From the NCBI GenBank assembly GCA_002007465.1, contig LNAC01000273.1, forward strand, positions 1,287,632 to 1,351,631: a stretch of 64,000 bases of DNA, given 5' to 3'. Positions 1 through 10,239 of the stretch are shown here, piece by piece. Position 1 is the first letter of the stretch. Every line of letters begins with the position of its first letter. The position numbers were made by a program, and so were the translations under genes. Below the pieces are notes generated by a model that saw only the letters and a list, made by a program, of their open reading frames with translations, did not search any database and had not been told where the DNA came from. The stretch comes from Ailurus styani (lineage: Eukaryota > Chordata > Mammalia > Carnivora > Ailuridae).

Positions 1-1052
1 TCAAGATTAAAAGCTTTTGCACAGCAAAGGAAACAGTCAACAAAACCAAAAGACAACTGACAGAATGGGAGAAGATATTTGCAAATGACATATCAGATAA
101 AGGGCTAGTATCCAAAATCTATAAAGAGCTTCTCAAACTCAACACCCATAAAACAAATAACCCAGTCAAGAAATGGGCAGAAGACATGAACAGACATTTC
201 TCCAAAGAAGACATCCAAATGGCCAACAGACACATGAGAAAGTGCTCAACATCACTCGGCATCAGAGAAATACAAATTAAAACCACAGCTAGGTACCACC
301 TTGCACCAGTCAGAATGGCTAAAATCAACAAGTCAGGAAACAACAGATGTTGACGAGGTTGTGGAGGAAGGGGAACCCTCCTACACTGTTGGTGGGAATG
401 CAAGCTGGTGCAGCGACTCTGGAAAACAGTATGGAGATTCCTCAAAAAGTTGAAAATGGAGCTACCCTACGACCCAGCAATCGCACTACTGGGTATTTAT
501 CCTAAAGACACAAAGGTAGTGATCCTCAGGGGCACGTGCACCCGAATGTTTATAGCAGCAATGTCCACAATAGCCAAACTATGGAAAGAACCTAGATGTC
601 CATCAACAGATGAATGGATAAAGAAGATGTGGTATATATATACAATGGAATATTATGCAGCTATCAAAAGAAACGAAATCTTGCCATTTGCAACGACATG
701 GATGGAACTGGAGGGTATTATGCTGAGCGAAATAAGTCAATCAGAGAAAGACAATTATCATATGATCTCTCTGATATGAGGAACTTGAGGGGCAGGGTGG
801 GGGGTCGTGGGGGGTAGGGAGGGAAAAATAATGAAACAAGATGGGATGGGGAAGGAGACAAACCATAAGAGACTCCTAATCTCACAAAACAAACTGAGGG
901 TTACTGGGGGGTGGGAGGGTAGGGATAGGGTGGATGGGTTATGGACATTGGGGAGGGTTTGTGCTTTGGTGAATGCTGTGAAAGATGTAAGCCTGATGAT
1001 TCACAGACCTGTACCCCTTGGGCAAAGAATAAAAATAAAATTTAAAAAAAAG
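1..1052 (+). mobile_element. Young L1 (LINE-1) 3' end: ORF2 C-terminus, 3' UTR and A-rich tail
   Basis: The 5' part lies outside the window. In the frame starting at base 3, the C-terminal part of the L1 ORF2 protein reads to the stop at 777-779, with motifs such as [25 protein letters not shown] and YYAAIKRNE. ORF2p is the endonuclease/reverse transcriptase that L1 uses to copy itself into new sites; only the region downstream of the catalytic domains is here. The frame is broken once, by TGA at 351-353 where the family normally has a Trp codon, so the copy is dead. A 3' UTR follows with several G-runs (789-825 and 904-955), then AATAAA-like signals near 1027 and a short A-rich tail to about 1050. 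Low divergence from the recalled family sequence makes it the youngest LINE in the window. Family assignment is firm, subfamily unknown. Confidence 0.93.
3..779 (+). pseudogene. L1 ORF2 C-terminal fragment with one nonsense codon
   Basis: About 258 codons are readable. The only in-frame stop before the natural one is TGA at 351. An ATG-initiated subframe begins at 408 but is only the tail of ORF2, not a separate gene. Overlapping small open frames in other phases (614-817, 807-1088) are by-products of the L1 tail and 3' UTR. Confidence 0.9.
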
Positions 1053-1740
1053 TTAACATTTACACGTGTCAGATGGGCAGGCAGGTGATAATTTCAAGAA
1101 TTCTGTGTCTTTCTGAGAGTTTACTTTCTTAATTTTTATACTTTATATATACTATTAAACTTAGACTATCTATTTTGACCTTAATAAAGTGCACACAGTA
1201 AGAACTGTAACCTCCACTGCATGGTTACTAAGCCAAGTTTCTTAGGCATTTAAAGCATGTATTTCTTTAGAAGTTTAAAAGTTCAAGAAGCATAAAACTG
1301 TCTGAATCAAGTGTACATATGAGAACTATTAAAGGAAATGCAAATGAAGCATTAGAAAAATGGTAACATGGAAGAAGACAGAGAATACTGAAGAAAGAAA
1401 AAAACCATTAGAAATGAAAAATAATAAAATGGTGTAAGAGAAAAAGTCTAGTACATTGGGCTCAAGAAATCAACTTATTTCATCCTTCAGTCTACTTGCA
1501 CTTGTCATTGCATCTTCTTAAATTGTTTTTGTCCAAATAAATTCATGATTTGCTTCTTCTTAATTACATAGCTTAGCTCAGATGTTCTCTATTAAAAGAG
1601 ATTTTGCTTGACCATGTCACTAAGCAACACAAATTCTCTGTCGCTATGTCATTATTTTTCTCTTCTAAAAATACCTTCTTCATCAGATGTAAGCAACATA
1701 GGGACTGGTTAGTTTACCACCAATCAACATGGAAGAGCAT
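1053..1740. other. Unassigned AT-rich intergenic DNA
   Basis: No coding signal, RNA gene or confidently recognised repeat was seen. The sequence is A-rich around 1320-1440 and otherwise featureless by eye. Confidence 0.5.
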
Positions 1741-1741
1741 G

Positions 1742-1798
1742 GCACACACATACATACACACAAGCACACACACGCACACACAGACATGCACACACAAA
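1742..1798. repeat. Imperfect (CA)n microsatellite
   Basis: An interrupted run of CA units with TACA, AGCA, CGCA and GACATG interruptions. The interruptions suggest an old, stable locus. The small open frame over it (1604-1810) is an artefact of the simple repeat. Confidence 0.9.
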
Positions 1799-1799
1799 C

Positions 1800-2846
1800 T
1801 TACTGCTTGATGACTGCAAATCGGGATCTAGGGGAGAGGTATAAAACATCAAATAAATATGCTATATATTGACACCATATTATGATGGGACGGTTTCACT
1901 TGATTCATTCTCTGAAACACCTCCCCTATCATGACAACTGCTGTTCACAAGGAACATAGTAAATTGAGAACATACAGAAGGAATGAACTAGAAGTAAAAC
2001 GAGGGGATTCTATTTTGATTCTTGATCCATTAAATGTCTTTAAGAGGATTAGTATTTTTTATTGTGGTTTGACTATATGCATGTATCTTTTTTATATATT
2101 ATCAATTATTATTAGGTTATATAACATAATTATATCTGAATACATATCATTATTAATTTATATATAATATAAATTTATAGGATTGTATTATGCATAATCT
2201 AATAATATTTACTAATCTATAACAGTTGGGTACAAGTCTTCATAGTTTACATGGAGTTTCTCATTTAATTTTCAAACCATCCTATGAAGTACACAAAATA
2301 ATGTATCTTTGTTATGTGTTGGCTTAACTAGGCTGAATCCCAGAATTCCCTTCCAGGTATGTTTCCTGTCAGTGGAAGTCCACAGGAGAGGTTCTTATGA
2401 AAGTTTTGGAAAACAGAAATAGAAAGCAGCAGTCACTGAGTAACTCACACTTGTTTATCTGATGCCCTATCCCTGTGGTATAAGGCAACAGAGGATGTGC
2501 CACTGTTCCACTTTTTTAGACCCTCCTTTAATTTCTCTACCACTGGATCTGAATGTCCTTAACTCTATCATAAATGGGCCAGATTCTTCTGTGAGCATGA
2601 GTACAATCAGAGTAAGAAGTAACAAGAACTGCCAGCTTGTGATTGTGGGTTCAAGCTTGTCCTCGCTCCCCCTACTTTATGTCCATCTTCCTTTCTTTAC
2701 TGCCAGGTCTGAGGTTCAGAAGCTATGGCACCAGATGCAAAAATGACCACCTTACAGAGACATTTTAACCGGTTCTCATAATTGAGTAATGTCAAAACCC
2801 TGCAATAAATCTTTATCCATCATCTGTCAATTCGCATATCTAAATG
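1800..2846. other. Unassigned DNA with AT-rich core; possible old repeat at 2310-2815
   Basis: Bases 2040-2225 are very AT-rich (poly-TA, TTATTA). The part from about 2310 (ggcttaactaggctg) to 2815 (caataaatctttatcc) has the look of a decayed LTR-like or similar dispersed repeat with a terminal AATAAA, but I could not assign a family. No gene is supported. Confidence 0.35.
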
Positions 2847-3016
2847 TTTTTAAAGATTTTCACTTATTTATTTTAAGGAGAGAGTACGAGTGGGTGAGTG
2901 GGAGAGAAAGAGGCAGAGGGAGTGGGAGAGAATCTCATGCAGACTCCCGTGGAGTGCAGAGCTCTAGCTAAAACCATGAGTCAGAGGCTCAAACCACTGA
3001 GCCACCCAGGTGCCCC
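2847..3016 (-). mobile_element. Carnivore tRNA-Lys SINE (SINEC), old copy
   Basis: Read on the plus strand, it runs from the reversed tail (taaagattttcacttattt) through a GA-rich tract to the reversed head ccactgagccacccaggtgc. It is diverged and has no clean target-site duplication. SINEC elements are non-coding RNA polymerase III units mobilised by L1 enzymes. Confidence 0.88.
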
Positions 3017-3025
3017 TATTGATCC

Positions 3026-3088
3026 ATATATCTATCTAGCTAGTATAGATCTATCTATCATCTCACTATCCATCTTTCTATCTTACTA
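3026..3088. repeat. Degenerate (TATC)n tetranucleotide repeat
   Basis: Repeated ATCTATCTA-type units with point changes sit directly at the head end of the neighbouring SINE. Confidence 0.6.
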
Positions 3089-3461
3089 GGTATATACCAC
3101 CTAGTTGTTCTGCTTCTCTGATTGGTCACGAATATAATCACCCTTGAATAGATAAGGAAACTGTGGCACAAGTTCATACAGTTAGTAAAGATTGGCTTCA
3201 GTGGCATATAGTAACCAATAAAGGACGAGTATTTAAGTAATTGATTACAGGTACTCAAAGGGTTTTAGTAATAAGCTTATCCGCAGTTTTTTTCCTACTT
3301 TCATTGTCGTATGATAAAAAGGAAGAGGGGTATTAGTATTTATTTTGTAAATATTTCATGAAAAATCACTTAGAGTTCTCAGCAATTCTTATTTTAACTA
3401 TCTTCCTTGAATCTTCTAGTAAATACATACACAGATCATGTCTTTAAAAACAATGATTTTA

Positions 3462-3662
3462 TTTATTTATTTTTAAAGATTGTATTTATTTATTTGACAG
3501 ACAGAGAGAGCACAAACAGGGAGAGCAGCAAACAGACAGAGAGAGAGAAGCAGGCTCCCGCTGAGCAGGGAGCCTGATGTGGGGTCTGATCCCAGGACCC
3601 TGGGATCATGACCTGAGCTGAAGGCAGATCCTTAACTGACTGAGCCTCCCCAGGCATCCCTC
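3462..3662 (-). mobile_element. SINEC with 16-bp target-site duplication
   Basis: An antisense SINE with GA-rich tract, caggctcccgctgagcaggg block and reversed head. Flanks aaaaacaatgatttta (3446-3461) and aaagacaatgatttta (3663-3678) differ at one position, the mark of L1-assisted insertion. Confidence 0.93.
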
Positions 3663-3904
3663 AAAGACAATGATTTTAAAAGGTGTGAGATCTTGGACAG
3701 GATTTTGGACAGCCTTTACTTAAAGGCTTAAGAAAAAAAATATTAGTCTCTTTAGACTAAATGTTTGATTATATACCTCATCTACATTGTATGCTTAACT
3801 TTTTCCCACTAAGCACAGCTCTTATTATAACTTACATTCTGCTTTCATTATGTATGCTATGTTACTTTACTTCTAACTTCTTAATCTGAATATTTTAAAA
3901 TTGA

Positions 3905-4147
3905 TATTTATTTAATGAACACTTGTATAGTGCAAGGCACTATGTGCCAGGCACTGTTCTCAGAACTTTGCAGATTTGAATTTATAAAATCTTATTAGCA
4001 ATACTACAAGGTAGGTACTATTGCTTTGTCTATTTTACATGTCAGGAAACGGAGATACAGAAAAGTTAAGCAACTTTTCTGAGATCACTCAACTATAAAT
4101 TGCCAAACTGAGATTTGAACTTAGAGTGTCTGGCTCCAGAGTGCATA
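3905..4147 (-). repeat. MIR (ancient tRNA-derived SINE)
   Basis: On the plus strand it matches the reverse of the MIR consensus nearly end to end: gtgccaggcactgttct, then ggtaggtactattg, the reversed core (caggaaacggagatacag, agttaagcaac) and gatttgaacttagagtgtctggctcca. MIR predates the split of placental mammals. It is inactive, though some copies are reused as enhancers. Confidence 0.9.
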
Positions 4148-4393
4148 CCTTCTTCCTCATATGAGCATTTAAGCTATAATGTTTCTTCAATGTTTCTACT
4201 TTATTCACAGGGACAGGATACACTGATGTTCAAACAGAGACCTAAGAAAGTAAGGAAGAGGCTATTTGGATATATGGGTGAAGAGCATTCGAGACAGAGA
4301 ATAGTAAGTGCAAATGTTTGAGGAGGGAGCTTTGCTTAAACTGCTTTGGACGTTTTAGAGACCAAGGAAAATGTGTATCAAAATAAAGGAAGT

Positions 4394-4652
4394 GGGACGC
4401 CTTGGGGGCTCAGTCAGTTAAGCATCTGCCTTCAGCTCAGGTTTTCATCCCAGGGGTTGAGATTGAGGCCCAGGTTGGCTCTCCACTCAGTGAGAAGCCT
4501 GCTTTACCCTCTCCCTCTCTGCCTGCCGCTCCCTCTGCCTTCTGCTCCCTCTGCCTGCGGCTCCCCCTGCCTGCGGCTCCCCCTGCTTGTGCTCTCTCTG
4601 GGGCTCTCTGTTCGAGTAAATCTTAAAAACAAAACCAAAAAAAAAAAAAAAA
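4394..4652 (+). mobile_element. SINEC with internal CT/GC-rich tandem expansion
   Basis: A plus-strand SINE head (gggacgccttgggggctcag) leads through the body to an A-rich tail ending near 4654. It is longer than its neighbours because the pyrimidine tract has expanded into repeated ccctctgcctgcggctcc units. It sits inside the L2 copy. Three overlapping frames across it (4346-4729, 4402-4626, 4487-4738 minus) are repeat artefacts. Confidence 0.88.
4507..4592. repeat. Short minisatellite of about 16-18-bp units within a SINE
   Basis: Four to five degenerate copies of a CTCCCTCTGCCTGCGGCT-like unit. The last two copies are nearly identical. Confidence 0.75.
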
Positions 4653-5559
4653 AAGGAATTAATTGGAATGTTAAAAGATATGTTCACAGAGTTAGAAAGG
4701 GACCAGATCATATAGACCCTTATAAATAGGGTGATCATATCCTAGTTTAGAATATCCCATTTCTAATCCTGTGTCTTGCCATGATTATTAATAGTCCTTC
4801 CTTCACTTAAAAAAAAAATTGTCCAAGTTTGGATTATAAATCACAGGGTCACCTTTTTTGTAAGCCATTGAAAAGACTTTTTATTTTTTTTTATCTAATG
4901 AGATGCAAATTCACTCCTGTTGTTCTGTTCATAATAAAATATAGCAAAAGATAGATACCAATTAAAAAGTAAAAAGTAGTATTTTGGGTGAAAGAATTAA
5001 TGGCAGCTGAGACCAGACCTGGGTAGTTGTGGTGAATGTGTTAAGCAGTGGTAGGATTCTGTATGTATTTTGAACGTCAAAGCAGTACATTTGTTGATGA
5101 AATGTATCTTGGGTATAAGATAAATTGAAATCAGTACTGATTACAATGTTTAGGCTTAAGCAACTGAAAGTTTGAAGTCACTGTGTATAATAAAAGAAGA
5201 CAGACTGAGGAAGAAGCTAGATCAAGGAAAGGATTATGAATTCAGTTTTGGATGTGTAATATTTGAAATATTTAATAGATACCTAAATTGTGCTGTTGAA
5301 TTAGATTTAGAATTCTGGAGTTTCTGAAGGAGGTCTAGATTAGGGTTTATATTTGAAAGTTTGGAGATAATAGATGATATTTGAAGTGATCAGGTGGGAT
5401 GACTTTACCTCGAGTAAAGTGTAGATTAACTCTCAAAATTTCTGTTCTATATTTTAAGCAAGTGGTAATTGATGGCAGAGACACCTAGACAGATACTTTA
5501 GATATTTCCGTTAATACTGGGGTCGAAGAGGTTAGAGAAAGCCTATCTGGGAGTGAAGG

Positions 5560-6263
5560 GAAATGAGGGGAGTCCTGGTATAGCAATGTGGATGTGTAGT
5601 GTCAGATCAAGATGTCAAGCACTACAGGAAACCTTTGCAGATGTCCACAGATTGTACTTCATGAAACCTGTTTCTCTCACACTTTGCCTGTTTCCATCAC
5701 TAGGTTTTTGGATTATAACTATGTGTCCCCCTTATCAGAATTTCAGTTCTTTCAGGTCAAGAATTGTGACTTATTTTTGTTTGGAGACCCATGACTGCTT
5801 TAGAGTCATGCTCATATAACATGGAAAATATTCAATTGTCTTTTAACCTATAGAACAGCAATTTCATATGGTTTGACCTACTAGATACACAATCACTAGT
5901 AGTTCAATAATGAAATGAAAGAATTGGAGGAAAAGACAGAAGCTCAGTAATTAAAGTAGAGTTAAGATATTAATATATGTTGATATTAATAGGCCCTGAG
6001 ACAAGAAAAGTGTCTACATACTGGGCAGGATTTGTAGAACATCCATTATGATGATGGTGTAGTTGAAAACTAAGATTCTGGAAATGTCCTCAAGCTTGGT
6101 TCAGAACTGTTTCCACTTTAAGGATGGGGAGGAATTGACAGATTGAAGGGAATAGGTCTAATAACTAAGGGAGGGAAAAGCAATAAATTAAACAGATTAT
6201 ATACCCTATATACTCTCTTAGGCTTTAATAGTTTAGATATGAAGGAAATAGCAAATTACATTT
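5560..6263. other. Unassigned DNA, possible further L2 remnant at 5690-5815
   Basis: No gene recognised. Bases 5690-5815 weakly resemble the L2 3' untranslated region on the plus strand (cccccttatcagaatttcag, caagaattgtgactta). The two overlapping open frames at 5553-5819 look fortuitous. Confidence 0.3.
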
Positions 6264-6278
6264 AAAAGCAAATCTATC

Positions 6279-6474
6279 GGGCGCCTGGGTGGCTCAGCTG
6301 TTTAAAGCCTCTGCCTTCGGCTCAGGTCATGATCTCAGGGTCCTGGGATCGAGGCCCACATCGGGCTCTCTGCTCGGCAGGGAGCCTGCTTCCTCCTCTC
6401 TCTCTGCCTGCCTCTCTGCCTACTTGTGATCTCTCTCTCTCTCTGTCAAATAAATAAATAAAATCTTTAAAAAA
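6279..6474 (+). mobile_element. SINEC, young, with 15-bp perfect duplication
   Basis: A complete copy from gggcgcctgggtggctcag to the A tail, flanked by aaaagcaaatctatc at 6264-6278 and again at 6475-6489. The perfect duplication and near-consensus body indicate recent insertion. Confidence 0.96.
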
Positions 6475-6829
6475 AAAAGCAAATCTATCAAATTCATGCA
6501 ATTATAAACAATTTACCAAAATACATTAGAAAATGTTTACTTTTGGTAGAAAAAGAACTGTAACCTAGCAAACAAAACTAATATCCTTGTCTACTATGAG
6601 AAGAAAATCATTTTTGACTTCAAATATCACTCATAGACCAATTATGTCAACACACAGTCTAAGTTATAACCATTTAAAAACTGCACAGGTATTTTACAAA
6701 AAATAGGTATATATGCTCAACATGTAAAGTAATTTTATACAGGTATTTTATAAATATTTTGCTGAGACTATTATTCTCCTGTTTCATTATCTTTTAAATT
6801 TTTTGCCTAAGATATTTTGGGGGGTCTGC

Positions 6830-7187
6830 TATGGATGGAATGTGTATGTCCTCTCTAAAACTCATATGTGCAATCCTAAACCCCAAGGGGATGATTTTGG
6901 AGGTGGGAGCCTTTGGGAGCTGATTAGATCATGAGAGTGGAGCTTTCATGATTGGAATTTGTGTCCTTACAAAGAGACCCCAGAGAGATACCTCACCCCT
7001 TCGCCGCACCATGTCAGATTATGGCAAAAAGTAACTGTTTAGGATATGGGCTCTCACAGACACTGAATCAGCTGGCACCATGGTCTTGGGCTTCCCAGCC
7101 TCCAGAACTGTGAGAAATAAATTTCTTTTGTTTATAAGCTACCCAGTCCCTGGCATCTTGCTATAGCAGCCCAAACAGATTAAGACA
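6830..7187 (+). repeat. Solo LTR of an ERVL-MaLR element (MST/MLT1 type)
   Basis: Matches the MaLR LTR pattern along its length: tgctatggatggaatgtg at the start, ctaaaccccaaggggatg, gggagctgattagatcatga, then cttcccagcctccagaactg, gagaaataaatttcttttg as the poly(A) signal region, and the end near agcccaaacagattaagaca. These LTRs are remains of very old non-infectious retroelements. No internal genes flank it, so it is a solo LTR left by recombination. Confidence 0.9.
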
Positions 7188-7189
7188 AG

Positions 7190-7730
7190 TATTTATCCTC
7201 CAATATTTCCAGATATTCCTTATATTGATTTTTCTAAGCTATCACATGTTGACATAATATATCCTCTGCATTCAGAGGTAAATGAAGAAATCTTTAAAAA
7301 CTTTGTCAGTATTTCTAGGAAAACATACTGTAGGTGTGCATAATAATGCTATTCAATACTTATGTCTTTATATATACAGTATTTTGGATATTATAGCATG
7401 ACACGCAAGTTATTTCAAACACATGATAACCTTGAAAAATAACAGTAGCTTGGAAGAAATTACTTGACTTCATAAAGATCAAGCTCTGACTAAATTAATC
7501 TTCTACTGAGTAAAAGTATCATCAGATTGAGTAAGTTAAAGAGAAATAATGGACATAATCCATCTTGACTTTGATTTTTGTCTTGCATAACTTAATTTGC
7601 TTAACACTAAACAGAGAAATACAGGTTTTGATAATGTAAATATTAAGGAGTGATCACTTTAATTGGCTTTCCATATCCATTATAGTTATTAACATATTAC
7701 AGTTAACCTAAAGGGGCATAATTCACACGT
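7190..7730. other. Unassigned intergenic DNA
   Basis: AT-rich sequence without a recognised repeat, RNA gene or coding signal. Confidence 0.5.
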
Positions 7731-7734
7731 TGAT

Positions 7735-8060
7735 TCCTTTTACAAATATTTGTTGAATACCTATGTAAGGGAACAGGCTTCCTTATTAAAAAGAGAGTCC
7801 TCCAAGATTAGAATGGAGAATTGTTTCAGAAAGACAATATCCAGCTTGGAACTGGGTGGAGATTAATTTAACCCTTGGCATGGTGTTCTTTCATACTGAT
7901 TTCCACTGCAGCAGAGGACAAAATATCCCCCCTGAACATACAGCCACGAACAGAAAAGGCAAAATCAATCTTTTTATTTCCCCCCTCTCAAGACACTTAT
8001 AGGCATGGGATGAAAGCAAAAGTGAAAAAAGTTCCTGCCTTCAATGAGTGTATATTCTAG
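7735..8060 (-). repeat. Probable L2 3'-end remnants, broken
   Basis: acaaatatttgttgaatacc (7741-7760) and gttcctgccttcaatgagtg followed by tatattctag (8030-8060) match two neighbouring blocks of the reversed L2 3' end. The part between does not match, so there may be an old insertion. The open frame at 7875-8060 ends in this remnant and is not a gene. Confidence 0.45.
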
Positions 8061-8600
8061 CCCTAAAGTTATTGCATACAACACAAGTGATTGATAGAGG
8101 AAATGGGAGTGCCATCATAGGAAAATATGCAGAACACACTGAACTGCAGAAGAGACCGTGTTAGAACTATTTGGGAACTAGAGAATGATAAGGAAATGGA
8201 TAAAGAAAATAGGTTTGGGGATGAGGTAGTTTTGAATTGTTCTTAAGATATAGGTGGCACTTTCCAGGGGTAGCCAGAAGGTGGAAGTCATTGCAGGCAG
8301 CGGAAATATGGTGGCCAACTACTTGGAGATGGGAATAGGTGGGCCATCTCCTGAGAACCACAGTAGATATACATTCAGTAGAAGTTGTGGGTAGGGTACA
8401 TGAAAGAGTATAGTGGGAGGTAAGGATTGCAGAAATCATGTGGGAATTTTAAATATCACTCTAAGATAAAATGCATGGTGTTTTGTAAAGATGGAGGGGG
8501 TACACTTGGTATTTTTTTCTACATTAAAAAATGTTATTGAAATTAAACATGTCTTCAGATGAAGAAAGCAGATATGCCAGTCTTTCTACGTGAAAGGAGA
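8061..8600. other. Unassigned DNA with a 90-codon minus-strand open frame
   Basis: The frame at 8167-8439 on the minus strand has no domain I recognise and lacks typical coding composition. It may be part of an old repeat continuing from the L2 remnant. Confidence 0.3.
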
Positions 8601-8605
8601 AAAGC

Positions 8606-8796
8606 ACATTTATTTATTGAATGCTTTACTCTGGATCCAGAATTTAACATATGCTAACTCATTTAATCCTCACATTTGAGGAGGCAGGGAATGTAATGTC
8701 CATTTTATATATGAAAATACTGACTCCAAGAGATGTTATGGAACTTGACCTATGTAACACAGTATCTGTGCTGGTACTTAAACTGAGATCCTAACC
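8606..8796 (-). repeat. MIR, antisense
   Basis: The reversed MIR signature is present: tttattgaatgctttactc, actcatttaatcctcacat, ccattttatatatgaaaata and cttaaactgagatcctaac. It is diverged and ends where MER5A sequence begins. Confidence 0.8.
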
Positions 8797-8798
8797 CG

Positions 8799-9146
8799 GC
8801 TGCTCATTAGAATCGTCTAGAGAACTTCTTAATCACTCTTTGAAAATACTGATGCTTAGGGCGCCTGGGTGGCTCAGTGGGTTAAAGCCTCTGCCTTCGG
8901 CTCAGGTCATGATCTCAGGGTCCTGGGATCGAGGCCCACATCGGGCTCCCTGCTCAGCGGGGAGCCTGCTTCCCCCCCTCTCTCTCTCTGCCTGCCTCTC
9001 TGCCTCCTTGTGATCTCTCTCCCTCTGTGAAATAAATAAATAAAATCTTTAAAAAAAAAAAAAAAAAGAAAAATACTGATGCTTAGACCCATGCTGAGAG
9101 TTTGTAATTTAACTGACCAGCAGTCTAGACCACAGTTCCTCACAAA
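8799..9146 (+). repeat. MER5A-like hAT-Charlie DNA transposon split by a SINE
   Basis: ctcattagaatcgtctagag and aaaatactgatgctta, then past the SINE gacccatgctgagag, gtaatttaactgaccagc and agaccacagttcctcac, match the MER5A consensus. MER5A is a short non-autonomous element that was moved by a Charlie transposase. It is long inactive. Confidence 0.75.
8859..9069 (+). mobile_element. SINEC, young, inserted in MER5A
   Basis: A full copy with long A tail. The 16-bp duplication aaaatactgatgctta occurs at 8843-8858 and 9070-9085. The minus-strand open frame at 8907-9164 runs through it and is not a gene. Confidence 0.96.
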
Positions 9147-9370
9147 GATAAGATTAAAACTCATTGATTTTCTTAATTGAAGGAGCGGTCATGAATAAAA
9201 ATAGAGTTATTCAATAAAGTTGAGTAAAGAGTAATAGAGCTTAGAATTAAAAAGAAAAAGCAAAACTCCTGACAAAATAATTAGACTGTTTCTCATGATC
9301 CCCCAACTATAAGTTGTGCATAAAAATAAAATTTCTATCTGAAAATATTTATGTTGGAAAATACATGCCC

Positions 9371-9399
9371 GTGTATACACACACACACACACACACACA
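9371..9399. repeat. (AC)n microsatellite at a transposon boundary
   Basis: About 12 uninterrupted AC units that run directly into the left end of the Tigger element. Confidence 0.93.
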
Positions 9400-10060
9400 C
9401 AGTTGATCCTCATTATTCATGGAATTTATATTTGCAAACTTGTCTACCTGCTAAAACTTCTTTGTAATTACAAAATCAATAGTCATGATGCTTTTGCAAC
9501 CATTCACAGACATGCAGAGTAGGGACAAAAATTTAAGTTGTCCAACACGTACATTTCCAGTTTGGAGACAGTCATACCTTAGACGAAACAGGAAGACTTA
9601 CTGCCTTCTTGTTTCAGCTCTCATCCTGTAAACAAGTGTTCTTTCTTGCAAAATCACTAATGCCATTTTTTTTTCACAGTTTTGTGTTCTTTGTTGGTGA
9701 TTTCACCATTTAAAATGACCCTCAAGCATAGCACTGAAATGTCCTGTAGCGTTACCCACCGCAAGAAGGCTGTGATGTGCCTTACAGAGGAAGATACCTG
9801 TGCTACCTAAATGTCCTTCAGGCATGAGTTATAGAGCTCTGGCTCCTGAGGTCACTATTAATGAATCGGCAGTTTATTAATAGTGCCTTTAAACAAGAAC
9901 ACATATAAAATGAGCTCATGTACTGATTGGTTGACAGAAACACTGTGACCAGAGGCTGGCAGAAACCTAACCCTGCATTTCCCCTGGGGGCACTGATTCG
10001 GTATTTGCTAATTCAGTGTTTCCGGTATAGAACAATACCGAGAATAACAAAAACCAACTG
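9400..10060 (+). mobile_element. Tigger-type (TcMar) DNA transposon with decayed transposase start
   Basis: The ends form terminal inverted repeats: cagttgatcctcattattc on the left and a right end whose reverse complement begins cagttggtttttgttattc. The interior matches a Tigger-family consensus known to carry the beginning of a pogo/CENP-B-like transposase gene. An ATG at 9715 opens a frame containing KKAVMCLTEED, resembling the DNA-binding N-terminus of that gene, which stops soon after at about 9807. The rest of the transposase is missing, so this is an internally deleted copy dependent on an autonomous relative. Confidence 0.85.
9715..9810 (+). pseudogene. Remnant of Tigger transposase N-terminus
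   Basis: A short frame from the ATG at 9715 shows the lysine-rich run and VMCLTE motif typical of the first helix-turn-helix of pogo/Tigger transposases. A stop codon follows after about 30 codons and no catalytic DDE region remains. Confidence 0.6.
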
Positions 10061-10119
10061 CATACATACTCACAAGTGACACAAATTTGTCAAATATGCA
10101 CTAAAACAGATCATCGTAA

Positions 10120-10205
10120 ATCGTATTTGTTCAGTGAATGTTTCTTGAATATTTACCATGTACTGGCATTGCACTGAGGATTCCGTGCTAGGTGAGAAAG
10201 AATCC
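10120..10205 (-). repeat. L2 3'-end fragment
   Basis: tgaatgtttcttgaatattt followed by accatgtactggcattgcac matches the reversed L2 terminus (ttgagtgcctactatgtgcc type). Confidence 0.6.
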
Positions 10206-10239
10206 ATTTCTGCACACACAGTATATGCATTCATTCAAC

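Larger units (their letters stand above)
4195..5545 (-). repeat. L2 LINE fragment (reverse-transcriptase end), interrupted by a SINE
   Basis: Read backwards, the sequence follows the 3' part of the L2 reverse-transcriptase gene. gaagagcattcgagacagag and gtaagtgcaaatg lie before the SINE, and gggaccagatcatatagaccc directly after it. Bases 5030-5330 (tctgtatgtattttgaa, gaattcagttttggatg, aatagatacc) match farther up the ORF. Many indels remove all open frames; part of the element is missing near 4745-4960. L2 was active before placental mammals radiated and is extinct here. The SINE at 4394 split it later. Confidence 0.8.

Noticed and set aside
408..779. 123-codon open frame as a gene
   Set aside because: It is the C-terminal tail of L1 ORF2, continuous upstream except for one nonsense codon.
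4346..4729. 127-codon leucine-rich open frame
   Set aside because: It runs through the SINE and its expanded pyrimidine tract; the leucine, serine and proline runs come from CTC/CCT repeats.
8167..8439. 90-codon minus-strand frame as a gene
   Set aside because: No domain and no promoter; the region is probably an old decayed repeat.
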